A stretch of DNA of 64,000 bases from JABAYQ01 sp018608925 (GTDB taxonomy: Bacteria > Bacteroidota > Bacteroidia > Flavobacteriales > UBA7312), in the NCBI GenBank assembly GCA_037625715.1, contig JASJHQ010000078.1, forward strand, positions 26,257 through 90,256. The letters are read 5' to 3'. The position numbers and the translations under genes were made by a program. The notes below the pieces were generated by a model. The model made no database searches. It was given only the letters and a program-made list of their open reading frames with translations, and was not told the origin of the DNA. Of this stretch, positions 45,984-56,200 are shown in pieces. Each line of letters starts with the position of its first letter. Positions within the stretch are counted from its first letter, which is position 1.

Positions 45984-46023
45984 TTTTTCTTTTTTTAAGT
46001 TATTGTTTTAATTATTCAAATTA

Positions 46024-46836
46024 TTATCTGAAAGAAGTTACTCCAAATTTGGCGGCTTCTTTCTTGGCCTCAGGAGCCCATTTAGTTAAATTGGCAATTC
46101 TAGTATCGTTAGAAGGATGAGTGCTAAAAAACTCTGGGGTTTGTGCCCCACTATTAGCTTTCATACGTTGCCATACTTTAGCGGCTTCGTCTGGGTTATA
46201 TCCTGCAATGGCCATCAATTTCAAGCCTATCTCATCCGATTCGGTTTCATGGCTTCTACTAAAAGGCAAAATACCTCCTACACTTGATACAATTCCGTAC
46301 GATTGGTTAAAAATATTTTTTGTTTGGTCGTCTTCAATTATAGAGTTTCCAGCAATAGCTATGCCTGCTTGTAAATAAGCAGCACTCATATGTTGCTGGC
46401 CATGGTTTGCTAAAGCATGAGCTACTTCATGACCCATAATTGCTGCAACACCAGCTTCATTTTTAGCAATTGCCAAAATGCCAGTATAAAAGACAATTTT
46501 CCCTCCTGGCATACACCAAGCGTTCACCGTCTTATCATCTACTAAATTATATTCCCATTTGTAATCTTTTAAATAATCAGAATATCCATTGGCATTGAGC
46601 CAAAGCTCGGCAGCCGTCGAAATGCGTTGACCAACTCGACTTATCATTTCAGCTTGCTTAGTTTCTTTTACAATTTTTTGTTCCGTTAAAAACTGATCGT
46701 ATTGAGCAAAAGCTGTAGGAAACAATTGAGAATTTGGCACAAAAGCCATGGTTTGTTTTCCTGTAAACGGATTTATTGCACAAGAGACTAACAAGACTAC
46801 TATAGAGCACAGCAGTACTTTCGATTTAATGTTCAT
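46024..46836 (-). CDS. M48-family metalloprotease lipoprotein
   Basis: A 270-residue lipoprotein (lipobox LLVSC, Cys19) of the M48B family (LoiP/BepA/Oma1-like). The zinc site is GHEVAHALANHG (HExxH) with a downstream glutamate in SHETESDEIGLKLMAIAGYNP. CMPGGKIVFYTGIL is another family hallmark. Such proteases act in the periplasm on misassembled outer-membrane proteins. It lacks the C-terminal TPR of BepA, so is closer to LoiP in layout. It is 40 bp upstream of the broken mscS on the same strand; a joint envelope-stress role is inference. Confidence 0.9.
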   Translation of the reverse strand: MNIKSKVLLCSIVVLLVSCAINPFTGKQTMAFVPNSQLFPTAFAQYDQFLTEQKIVKETKQAEMISRVGQRISTAAELWLNANGYSDYLKDYKWEYNLVDDKTVNAWCMPGGKIVFYTGILAIAKNEAGVAAIMGHEVAHALANHGQQHMSAAYLQAGIAIAGNSIIEDDQTKNIFNQSYGIVSSVGGILPFSRSHETESDEIGLKLMAIAGYNPDEAAKVWQRMKANSGAQTPEFFSTHPSNDTRIANLTKWAPEAKKEAAKFGVTSFR

Positions 46837-47222
46837 GATTTATAGTTTTTAAGAGGTTTGTAAAAAAGAAGACACTATTTAGAAATAGCAAATAAATGGC
46901 TTTATAGAATTGAGAATAAAAATTGAGAAAGGACAAGATACGACTGTCCAAAAGAAGAGTTTTCAAGAAAAATAAGTTTAAACAATTAATAAATAGTTAA
47001 ACCTGAAAAGACATTAAGTAGAATAGATCAATAAATAATCTAATTCGTTTATCAAATATAAGATTATTCTAATTCGAATACCAACATGGGAAATAAAGAT
47101 ACCTTAAACGAATAACAAATAAAAGCCTGTAAAACTCATAAATAACTGATTTTAATTTAGTTACATTAAACCTAGGCTCCATCTAGGCTAAAGCCAAAAT
47201 AAGCTTACAACTTAATAAGGAG
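46837..47222. other. Intergenic gap without a gene
   Basis: About 390 bp of AT-rich DNA between divergent genes. I see no coding frame, RNA gene or long repeat. A small 5-bp palindrome (CCTAG/CTAGG, 47171-47187) lies near the right end and a -7-like element follows at 47223. The gap presumably holds the promoters of the two divergent genes. Confidence 0.6.
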
Positions 47223-47230
47223 TATCTTTG
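47223..47230 (+). promoter_or_regulatory. Candidate -7 box
   Basis: TATCTTTG fits TAnnTTTG, 33 bp before the ATG at 47264. No clear -33 element. It supports the ATG start, because an upstream TTG at 47228 would overlap this box. Confidence 0.45.
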
Positions 47231-47263
47231 TACCAATCAATTTCATTAAAATTGTTGTTATTC

Positions 47264-48145
47264 ATGCAAAATTTTGAACAAAAAATGTTTCAGTTTTTTT
47301 TAGGTGAAAAGACAAAACAAAAGATCGAAAAAAGCATTCTTTACATCTCTATTGTAAGTTTCTTAATTCATTTAATCTTAATTTATTTAGTAAAGTTCGA
47401 GATAGTTCGTTTCGATGATGGCTACGGACTTTTTTCTAACCCAATAACAGCAATCTATACTCCCTTTTCGTTTATCCTATTATACGAAATATACCTTTTA
47501 GTATATTATTTACCAAGGTCGATTACCACATACATCTCTAAACAGTACGAGATAATAACACTTATAATTATACGAAGGATATTTAAAGACATCTCTAATC
47601 TTAACCTCAGCGAAAGCTTGTTTACAAACGAGGTCAACGTAAAAATCTTTATAGACTTGGGTGCTTCCTTAGTCTTGTTTTTGCTTATTTATCTATTTAG
47701 AAAAAATACCCTTTTACCAAAAACGAATTCGACAGGAGACAATATAGAAAAGTTCATCAGAATAAAAAGATGGATGTCCTCCCTACTGATTCCTACTTTA
47801 ATATTATTAGGACTATTTAATTTTATCCCTTGGGTATCTAGTCTTTACGACGCCAACTTTGGCTACCTAGAAATGAGTTCGGTAAACAACATATTTTTCG
47901 ACGAATTTTTTCAACTACTGATTATAGTAGACGTAATGCTTTTGATATTTTCGTTTTTCAACTCCGATTTATTTCACAAAATAATGCGAAATTCTGGCTT
48001 TATTATTTCCACAATATTAATTCGAGTTTCCTTTTTAACAGAAGGACTAACCAACGTTATTCTGATAATATCTTCCTTAATATTTGGTTTGTTAATTTTA
48101 CTGATATACAACGAATGCGAAAAAAACGAATTGTTTAAACCTTAG
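47264..48145 (+). CDS. Multi-pass membrane protein, unknown function
   Basis: A 293-residue protein with about seven hydrophobic helices and a characteristic segment LPRSITTYISKQYEIITLII followed by RRIFKDISNL between helices. A family of this appearance is conserved in Bacteroidota but I know no function. The gene starts at ATG 47264. It may be co-regulated with the lipoprotein gene 64 bp downstream, although that gene has its own -7-like element. Confidence 0.6.
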   Translation: MQNFEQKMFQFFLGEKTKQKIEKSILYISIVSFLIHLILIYLVKFEIVRFDDGYGLFSNPITAIYTPFSFILLYEIYLLVYYLPRSITTYISKQYEIITLIIIRRIFKDISNLNLSESLFTNEVNVKIFIDLGASLVLFLLIYLFRKNTLLPKTNSTGDNIEKFIRIKRWMSSLLIPTLILLGLFNFIPWVSSLYDANFGYLEMSSVNNIFFDEFFQLLIIVDVMLLIFSFFNSDLFHKIMRNSGFIISTILIRVSFLTEGLTNVILIISSLIFGLLILLIYNECEKNELFKP

Positions 48146-48172
48146 TTAGGCGATACAACAATCCTTTTTTAT

Positions 48173-48180
48173 TACTTTTG
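48173..48180 (+). promoter_or_regulatory. Candidate -7 box
   Basis: TACTTTTG fits TAnnTTTG, 29 bp before the ATG at 48210; -33 not evident. Confidence 0.4.
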
Positions 48181-48209
48181 AAGAAAGCATTATAAAGCGA
48201 TCTTCTTTC

Positions 48210-49373
48210 ATGAAAAAAACCACAAACAAAGTTCTAATAGTCTTATTATTTTTGCTTGCTTCCTGTTCTAAGCAATCCTCTAATCAGGATTATTCCACCT
48301 CTTTATTCTACCAAGAATACCAAGATTTGATAGATAACTTAAATGCTGATTTCCCTGGCAATGGCATAGATGTATTTGACAATCAGTTAAAAGATAGACC
48401 AATGGCCTATGGTTTATTGATGTCCGCAGAATACAACAGATATTTACACACTCGAAATACGGATGCTTACTTATTAGTGAAAAAATGTGGGCTATGGCTA
48501 ATGGAAAATTCGGACCTAAATAATAATGGTATTATAGGTTTCGGATTGCCAGATCAATGGGATGCCTTTAAAGACAATAGCATTAACGAAGCACACCATG
48601 AGTATACTATAACTACTGCAATAGTGGTTAAAGGATTGTTAGATTGGTACGATATTGAATCAAATATTAATAAAAGAGCAGAAATTAAAGAGCTTGTTTT
48701 AAGCTGTCTAGATCCTTATCTCGACAATCGCTACGATTCGCCTATAGGCATTCCTGCATATTCATTAAGTCCGGAAGACACTATATACGACATTTATAAT
48801 CCGGCTGCTTTTTTGCTAGGACAATTAAAAAGATATTCCCAGATAACAGACGACAAAGATTTAAAAGAAAAGCTTAACAGCAAGAGCAATAATATCATTA
48901 AAGTATTGGAAGACAACGTACAGATAGACAGTGCTTCCAATTATTTTTGGGCATATGGCATTCAACGCCAAGGACCTAATGACCTAGTACACGCATGCTA
49001 TGTAATCGAAGGAATAAGAGATTTTCAAGAGTATGGAGGAACAACAAACCTCAACTTTTCTTCTGTCCACAATCATTTGTTTTCGTTTTCTAACGATAGT
49101 ATATTTTTCGAACACTACCCTAAAAACCTTTGGCAAGAAGAAAGAGTAAGGCTATGGTCTATAGGGATGCTAATCTATTCACTTTCTGTAAACCATGATT
49201 TTGATGAAGTAGAGCAAAACATTTCGAGCCAATTATCGAAGTTTTATTTGTGGCCTGGCCAATATCGTTTTAAAATAGATGATGATAGAGTTATGATCCG
49301 GCAACACGCCCATCTTATTTTAGGACTAAGTTATTTTATATACAATAACGACAGGTTAAGCAATAAGAATTAA
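48210..49373 (+). CDS. Lipoprotein with predicted alpha-helical (toroid-like) domain
   Basis: A 387-residue lipoprotein (lipobox FLLASC, Cys20). The mature part is rich in paired helices with aromatic/acidic motifs (GLPDQWDAFKDNSINEAHHE, WAYGIQRQGPNDLVHACYVI, LYSKFYLWPGQYRFKIDDDR-type end), reminiscent of alpha/alpha-toroid folds of glycoside hydrolases, polysaccharide lyases and epimerases. The acidic and His residues near HHEYTITTA could be catalytic, but no specific family is recognised, so carbohydrate action is only a suggestion. Confidence 0.6.
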   Translation: MKKTTNKVLIVLLFLLASCSKQSSNQDYSTSLFYQEYQDLIDNLNADFPGNGIDVFDNQLKDRPMAYGLLMSAEYNRYLHTRNTDAYLLVKKCGLWLMENSDLNNNGIIGFGLPDQWDAFKDNSINEAHHEYTITTAIVVKGLLDWYDIESNINKRAEIKELVLSCLDPYLDNRYDSPIGIPAYSLSPEDTIYDIYNPAAFLLGQLKRYSQITDDKDLKEKLNSKSNNIIKVLEDNVQIDSASNYFWAYGIQRQGPNDLVHACYVIEGIRDFQEYGGTTNLNFSSVHNHLFSFSNDSIFFEHYPKNLWQEERVRLWSIGMLIYSLSVNHDFDEVEQNISSQLSKFYLWPGQYRFKIDDDRVMIRQHAHLILGLSYFIYNNDRLSNKN

Positions 49374-49385
49374 ACACCTAGCTTA

Positions 49386-49790
49386 TTAAATAATTCCTCT
49401 TTTATAGGCGCAAAACAGCATGCCAGGAATAATAACATTTAAGAAAAGAACAATAGGAAGAAATGGTTTTCCTAAGATTAAATCAATCACGTCTGGCAAA
49501 GCAAGGAAGCCCATTAAGACGAATAAATGAAAGGATAGATTTTTTAAGTAATCTAAATTAGTGATAGGGATTGATCTTAAAATCAAACATATAACTGCAA
49601 GAAAAACACAAAACGTTAACAGAATAAACTTATCTAAAAACAAAAGGCTTTCAATGCTTATATTTTCGAAACCATACACTTCATTAACCATAGAAGCTTT
49701 GATGGCTGAGGAATATATAATAGTAGAAATAATAAAAACTCTTACAAACAATATGGAAATTACAATCCAAAAAATATCTTTAATGCGCAT
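49386..49790 (-). CDS. Small membrane protein, unknown function
   Basis: A 134-residue protein with four predicted transmembrane helices and few charged residues. No family recognised. It is convergent with the lipoprotein gene (12 bp apart) and has the same strand as the adhesin cluster but is separated from it by 101 bp. Confidence 0.55.
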   Translation of the reverse strand: MRIKDIFWIVISILFVRVFIISTIIYSSAIKASMVNEVYGFENISIESLLFLDKFILLTFCVFLAVICLILRSIPITNLDYLKNLSFHLFVLMGFLALPDVIDLILGKPFLPIVLFLNVIIPGMLFCAYKRGII

Positions 49791-49891
49791 GCAGGCTTCA
49801 ATATTGATTACTTCCTAAATTTAAAAAATAAAATTCAAAAATCAAAACAATTCATAGACAAATAGTTGACCTCCAGATGCGTATGAGTTAA

Positions 49892-50575
49892 CTACAAGCC
49901 TATTTCAAATCCGTTTACAGGAGAAATAATTCGAATATTAGTGTCTAGCCGGTTTTGCAAACCAATCTTAACATTTTTATAAATGAAGCTTTCAGTTTTT
50001 GGTAATGAGTCCAGCAAATGACTATTATCGCCAAAGCCTTCGCCACATTCTTCTAAGTCAAGCGAATATAAAATCTGACCTGAGAAAAGATCAAAATCAA
50101 TTTCTATTTTTTCATCACAAAAAGAACCCCAATAACTAAAATGAGTAGCAAGAAAAAAAGTGGTGTCTACTAAAGCATAGCTATCAATAAAGCTCCATCG
50201 CCAATTGCTTCCTCCTGAGTGAGAAATAAATATCTTGTTATTTTCAATATCTAAAGCTTGAAAAGGATCGCCCATTACTCCTCCATCTTCGCTACTCAAT
50301 ATTGCAGACTTAGAGGTTTTCCAGAGATACCACACACTATCTTTTTGTTTTAAGACTACTAACACTCTTTTAAATCCTAAATCGGCAGTATCAGGAGCGC
50401 TTAAGACCAAAGCACACTCTGCAATGCCATCTCCATCCAGATCACCAAAAGCGCTATCTAAAGAGTTTGTGTAGCGACTAGAAAGCCCTACAATCTCTGC
50501 GAGCTTTAGTTCTTGAGTCAATCCAAGAAAAGGGAGAATAAGAAAAAGAAAAATTATTTTTTTAGAATCCAGCAA
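49892..50575 (-). CDS. Small secreted protein of the adhesin cluster (FG-GAP-like motif)
   Basis: A 227-residue protein with a signal peptide (KKIIFLFLILPFLGLTQ) and a calcium-loop-like motif FGDLDGDGIAEC typical of FG-GAP/VCBS or dockerin-type loops (about residues 43-54). The rest is beta-rich with no named domain. No T9SS sorting domain is seen, so it is probably periplasmic or weakly associated. Start is TTG at 50575, overlapping the SPOR-domain gene by 22 bp, which ties it to the operon. Confidence 0.6.
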   Translation of the reverse strand: MLDSKKIIFLFLILPFLGLTQELKLAEIVGLSSRYTNSLDSAFGDLDGDGIAECALVLSAPDTADLGFKRVLVVLKQKDSVWYLWKTSKSAILSSEDGGVMGDPFQALDIENNKIFISHSGGSNWRWSFIDSYALVDTTFFLATHFSYWGSFCDEKIEIDFDLFSGQILYSLDLEECGEGFGDNSHLLDSLPKTESFIYKNVKIGLQNRLDTNIRIISPVNGFEIGL

Positions 50576-51765
50576 TCAATATCAGTTGAAGTTCGTAATT
50601 GTCTTGCTTCGTCAATAGAATTTGTTTTCAAAATATAAAGATAATAAAGGTCGTTTTTAAGAAATGAATCTTGAGAATTTAATCCTTTAGATTCGGACAT
50701 TTTCTTTAGGTTATCCATATTAGAAAACACCCCTACTATAACAAAATAGGTTTCCTCATTATTACTTTGGTCTACAATAGACTCTTCAACAATAAATTCC
50801 TGTTCTGGCTCATTTTGGCTAACTACATCTGCTTGAGAAACCGTAATGTCAGGCTGAGAAACTTGAGTCATATACTCCTTGCTAGATGCTTCGAGACTGT
50901 CCAAATCAAAATAAGACAAGATATACTCTTCTTGAGTAATAATAGCTTCAGAATTATCTGGTACTGCTTGGGCCTGAGCTTGGACCACCACATCCTCTTG
51001 CAAATCAACATCCTTAACTATAGAATCAATCATTTCAGCAGAAAAAGTAGAAAATGTCTTATTGCTGTTAAAATTGAATTTTAATCCCACAAACAAATCA
51101 AGATGATCATCCGAATTTGTTTTAGCACTGATCCCTCTTTGATTGTATACATCGACATTATCAATAAGATCTGTTGTGTTTTTTCTGTACACTGATTTTA
51201 TAGATACTTCAATGCGATCAACAAGTTTAAAAGAACATTCTAAACTAGGTCCAAACGAAAAATAGTTGGTTTGGTAATCTTCCAATTGATCGATATTTAA
51301 ATCAGAAAGACTTGTTTCGAAATTACTTTCGGCATAATACCCTAAAGCTCCCCATTCGCTAAAACTATAATCACTATAATTTAGCCCTCTATTATTTACC
51401 AGATTAGTGTAATTGTTAAACTGGCTATAGCCGAATTCTAAACCTACGTAAAAACTATATGTTTTATAAGTAGTTACTTTATTACTATATGCGACAAACA
51501 AATTATCAATAGTAGACTGGTAGTTTTCAAGGAGCTGACTTTGATCGACGACTGGCTTATCATAAGAAAAAGAAGAATGTAGATAGCCTAATTCGAAAAC
51601 AGAATTTTTTAAGGAATAACTCAAAGATACTCTATCAGATAATTTCGACTTCGACTCAAGATCAAAAAACAGCTGAGAAGAACCTTTTGAGTAATTTAAC
51701 TTAACATCCTGTCCACTAACAATAATGGAAGAAAAAAGAAATAAGAAAACTAATAAATATCTCAT
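50554..51765 (-). CDS. Outer-membrane barrel-like protein with C-terminal SPOR domain
   Basis: A 403-residue protein. The signal peptide (MRYLLVFLFLFSSIIVSGQ) is followed by a ~220-residue beta-strand-rich region like an outer-membrane barrel (GLEFGYSQF, FSFGPSLECSF, FVGLKFNF), an acidic/Gln-rich linker, and a C-terminal SPOR fold from ~residue 330 (TYFVIVGVFSNMDNLKKMSE ... YYLYILKTNSIDEARQLR). SPOR domains bind peptidoglycan lacking stem peptides. The ATG at 51765 fits the signal peptide better than a TTG at 51807. It is the third gene of the adhesin operon. Confidence 0.72.
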   Translation of the reverse strand: MRYLLVFLFLFSSIIVSGQDVKLNYSKGSSQLFFDLESKSKLSDRVSLSYSLKNSVFELGYLHSSFSYDKPVVDQSQLLENYQSTIDNLFVAYSNKVTTYKTYSFYVGLEFGYSQFNNYTNLVNNRGLNYSDYSFSEWGALGYYAESNFETSLSDLNIDQLEDYQTNYFSFGPSLECSFKLVDRIEVSIKSVYRKNTTDLIDNVDVYNQRGISAKTNSDDHLDLFVGLKFNFNSNKTFSTFSAEMIDSIVKDVDLQEDVVVQAQAQAVPDNSEAIITQEEYILSYFDLDSLEASSKEYMTQVSQPDITVSQADVVSQNEPEQEFIVEESIVDQSNNEETYFVIVGVFSNMDNLKKMSESKGLNSQDSFLKNDLYYLYILKTNSIDEARQLRTSTDIDCWILKK

Positions 51766-51787
51766 AAAACGGAAACTTATATTTCTT

Positions 51788-53245
51788 TTAAATAAAGGTA
51801 ACTGCAAATTCTACCCTTCTATTTTTTTGCTTGTTAGAATCATTATCATTTGGAGCAATTGGAATAGTTTCTCCATGAAAATCAATGATTAATCTTGATT
51901 TTGGTATTCCCATTTTCATCAAATAATCTCTAACCGCTTGGGCTCTTCTTGCTGACAAACTAAAGTTATAATCATCGTTAGCATCGCTATCGGTATGGCC
52001 ATCAATAATTAATAACATATTCTTGTTGCCAAGAAGTAACTTTCCGATATTGGAAAGATATTTAAACGAATTGCTTTTTAATTCGGCAGAGTTTTTGTCA
52101 AACTCTAAATTAGTCATCGCTCTAGAAAGAATCAAACTATCTTTCTCACTCAAGACAGGGCAACCACCGTTTAACATATCTCCAATAGTGTTAGGACATA
52201 AATCATCCGAATCACGAACACCATCATTATCCACATCAGGACATCCTTTAGCGGCAACAGATCCGTATAGGTTAGGGCATTCGTCTTCGTCGTCGATTAC
52301 ACCGTCATTATCCGAATCTTTTGGTTTTTTTATTTCTGCAATAACCTCTACTATACTTTCCTTTTTCTTTTCCTGAGTATTAGGAACTTCATAAGAAAAA
52401 GTTAACTCGGTTGTTCCTACTGAATAAGACGACACTTCGCTCATAGTGAACTCTTGGGACACTAATGACTTAATATTACTGAAGTTTAAGCCAAGGGTAA
52501 CTAAAGGTCCGAAATCGGAGTTTTCTATAAAGTTTCCTTTGTAACCAAAACCTAGACTTAATACATCTTGATAAGAAAAATTAAAATTAAAATCGAATTG
52601 AGTTGTTCCACTTTCGGAATGCTTGTATAGCATTGCAGGGCTAAAGTAAATTACATCATTTAAAGAAACGCCATAAGAAATGAAAGAATACAAGTTTTTC
52701 TCATAAATGTTTTCATTTGTAGTGAAGCCTAAATCAGATTCTAAAAGACCATCTATCGACACACCTATTACTAATGCTTTTTTAGAGTATGACATTCCGA
52801 AACTTGCGTTAGGAGACCAATTAAATTGGTTATCAAGAAACAAGAAGTCAGAAGCTGAAACATTACTAATCTGATTGTTTTGATAGCCTCCTGATAAACC
52901 AAACAAAACATACGACTCTTTGCTAATCAGAACTCTTTTAGCATAGTTGATTTTTATACCGCTATTGATAATGTTACCAGAATTATCGGAATAAATATTT
53001 AAACCAAATCCGTTATCATCTTTCAACGCTTTGTTGATTATAATAGATGATCTTCCAATATTAGCATCGGTAAACTTATACCACTGCTGTCTTGCATTAA
53101 CTTTAATAGTTGTGTTAGTGCTAAGACCAACTAAACTTGGGTTAAACAAAGTCGGATTCTCATAAAAATGAGACATCAATGAAGATTGCTGGCCAAAACT
53201 AACAATAGGCAAAAAAGCAATGAATAATAAAATTTTCTTTATCAT
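51788..53245 (-). CDS. PorP/SprF-like outer-membrane protein fused to TSP3 repeats and OmpA domain
   Basis: A 485-residue protein in three parts. Residues 1-~290 are a PorP/SprF-type barrel (opening QQSSLMSHFYENPTLFNPSLVGL, GLSGGYQNNQIS, GVSIDGLL). Residues ~312-355 are thrombospondin type 3-like calcium loops (DSDNDGVIDDEDECPN and DVDNDGVRDSDDLCPN). Residues ~370-485 are an OmpA peptidoglycan-binding domain (LEFDKNSAELKSNSFKYL, IIDGHTDSDANDDYNFSLSA, RRAQAVRDYL, NRRVEFAV). SprF-type proteins are needed for secretion of their SprB-like neighbour with a type B sorting domain. The start overlaps the adhesin stop by one base, tightly coupling the two. Confidence 0.9.
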   Translation of the reverse strand: MIKKILLFIAFLPIVSFGQQSSLMSHFYENPTLFNPSLVGLSTNTTIKVNARQQWYKFTDANIGRSSIIINKALKDDNGFGLNIYSDNSGNIINSGIKINYAKRVLISKESYVLFGLSGGYQNNQISNVSASDFLFLDNQFNWSPNASFGMSYSKKALVIGVSIDGLLESDLGFTTNENIYEKNLYSFISYGVSLNDVIYFSPAMLYKHSESGTTQFDFNFNFSYQDVLSLGFGYKGNFIENSDFGPLVTLGLNFSNIKSLVSQEFTMSEVSSYSVGTTELTFSYEVPNTQEKKKESIVEVIAEIKKPKDSDNDGVIDDEDECPNLYGSVAAKGCPDVDNDGVRDSDDLCPNTIGDMLNGGCPVLSEKDSLILSRAMTNLEFDKNSAELKSNSFKYLSNIGKLLLGNKNMLLIIDGHTDSDANDDYNFSLSARRAQAVRDYLMKMGIPKSRLIIDFHGETIPIAPNDNDSNKQKNRRVEFAVTFI

Positions 53246-56200
53246 TATTTCAATAGTGTTATAATCCCAGTTATATCCTTATAAAACTGGTTGTTGAACT
53301 TTATTATGTAATAGTAATCGGCAGTTGGCAAAATACTTCCATTCAAACCTTTACCATCCCAAGAAGGGAAAGAAGATTCCTCATAAAAGACTCTTACTCC
53401 CCATTGATTAAAAATGCTTAACTCAACGTTTTGATCAAAGTTTAACATTGGTATAAACGAATCGTTTACTCCATCAAAATTAGGACTGAAAGTTGGCTCG
53501 GTTACAATGCAACTATATCCATCATTTGACTCGATTGTTATCAGTGTATCAAAAACGCAATTTTGGTTGTAAACAATAGTCAGATTGTAATCAGAAGCAA
53601 ACAAATCATTAAAGCTAACCCCGTTGGTTCCGTTTGCTTGAAGACCTATTTCAGCACTTTCTAATAGCACGCTATACGCTCCCTCGTTAACAAAGTCTAT
53701 ATCAAGCTGGCCGTTAGAAATATAGTTGCACTCAGGAGCTGTTATGGTAGAAATAAACTCAAGATTTGAAGCACTTTTTACTGTTAAACTATCTGTTACG
53801 AAACATCCAATATTATCAACCACCGTAATAACATAAAGACCTGGAGCAACATTATTATTTTCTAAGCCAGATAGCAAATTGCTTGACCAAAAAGTCTCAA
53901 ACGAATTCTGATAATCATAAACATAAGTAGAAATAGAACCATCGTTTAGATTAATACAAGATTCATCGCCGATAACATGATCGATTAATATCTCTTGTGG
54001 CTCGGAGATTGTTATTTCGGCTGTAGCAATACAATTAGTAGAATCCGTAATTATAAAGGAGTAATTATTTGCAGCTAAGTCATATATACTATCGGATTGA
54101 GAAACCAATAAACCATCGGTATTCAAAAGTTGATATTGATAGGGCATATTTCCACCAGAAACAGTAAAAATAACCTCTCCTTGAGACTGTGCATAGCAAA
54201 CGTTATTGACTAACGAATAGGTGTTTATAATAGAATCAGGCTGAGAAACAATAGCAGAAACATTTTTAGCACAACCATTATTGTCCTGAATATTTATACT
54301 GTATTGGTTCGCTGAAAGACCATCTATCAAGATAGAGTCATTAGTAAAGTAATCTTGTCCGTTAGAACTAATAGTATATAGCGGATTTCCCCCAATAACA
54401 TTTACAAGAATAGATCCGCTAGAATCCCCAAAACAATTGGTTTGATTAGATACTAACTCAACTTGTAGAGAGTCAGGCTCGCTTATTTCAATAATACTCA
54501 TCGCACTACAATCATTCTCATCAACAATAAGAGTAGTATAGCTAGAAGAATAAAGAGAATCAAATACTAAATAATCAAAACTACCTAGATCATCTTGTTC
54601 AAAGTAATAACCAAATGAGTCGTAAAACTTCAAATTACAATTACCGATTCCTCCTGAGATATTTGTAATCTCTACACTAGCGTTTTGATCGGAATTACAC
54701 AAAATTTCTGTTATAGAAACATCGCAAGTAATTGATTCGGGCTGTGCAACAATAAACTGAGACGAATTGTTAAACGCATTAGAGCAACCATTAATATCGC
54801 TAACGTTTAACTCATAAAAACCAGCTTGTAAATTTTCAAACAAAACAGAAACTTCTGGAGAAGCAATCTCGAAAACAGAATCGTTATAGCTTAGGAAATA
54901 ATTATAAGAAGACAAACCACCCTCAACAGACGCATTAAGTACCGCAGTACTATCGCCGTAACATTCTATTACTGAAATCGAAGATAAAGAAGGCAACAAT
55001 TCATCTGATCCAATCATTTCAAATGAAAACTCAGCGATACATTCGTTTATATCTTTAACTTGAAAAACAGATAGCCCAGCTCCCAAATCATTAAACTGAT
55101 ACTCATTTACAGTATTAGAGATTTCAAAGGACAAACCACCATTAGAAGAGTAATCATAGGGTCCAGCCCCTCCAGAAACAGCAGATAAAAGGAAACCATC
55201 GTTTACTCCAAAACAACTTGTATTTAAGCCATTAAAATCGGAAACAGAAGTTAATCCATAAACCATTTCTAATGGCGCAATTAAGACAGTATCGATAGTA
55301 ATGGTGCAAAAATTTTGATCTGTGATTTTAAAGGAATAATCCCCAGCAGAAAGGTTGCTTATAGTAATTTCAGAATCGAAATCTAAGGTGTCATTATTAT
55401 TAACCGAAATCTGATAACTACCAAATCCTCCGGCACCTAACAAATTAACAAATCCGTTAGTAGAATTAAAACAACTTAGGTTGTAAGCGTTATAGTCCGA
55501 AAGCTCTGTTATCTCTATCTCTAATAATTCTGGCTCTTCAATTAGCTCTTGTGAAGAAACAACACAATCATTCTCATCGCTTACAATAATGTCGTAAAGT
55601 CCTGAAGACACAGAAAGAGATTCCGTTCCGTTAGATGTTAATAGAGTAGTATTTCCTCCGTCCAATGAAATCGTGTAAGGACTAATTCCTCCAATCGCAC
55701 TAATAGAAATAATACCATCAGAATTACCATTACAAAGCACATCTGCAGATGAAGTGCTTAACTCCAATAATTCTGGCTCAGAAATAATTACTATAGATGT
55801 AGAATCAATACAATCTTCGGCATCCTTTATATAAACCACATAAGAACCAGCTATTAAATCTTCAACTACAAAAGATTGAGTAATAACCGTGTTTTCAAAA
55901 TTAAAAGGATTGTTCAGAGAATAAGAATAAGGATAAAGGTCATCATTAACAATGGTAACACTTATAGATCCATTAGAATCTGAATAACAAGCAACGTCCT
56001 GAGCAACACTTGCATTGGTAATTATTTCATTTGTTCCGTCAATTAAAACAGAATCAACAAAGAAACAATTGAAACTATCGTACACATAAAAAGTATGGTG
56101 TGTACCTAAAGAAAGACCGGTGATAGAATTGGTAGTGTTTGTAGGGTCAGCATCCCAATAGAAATCATAAGGAGACACCCCACCACTAACACTAGTAATG

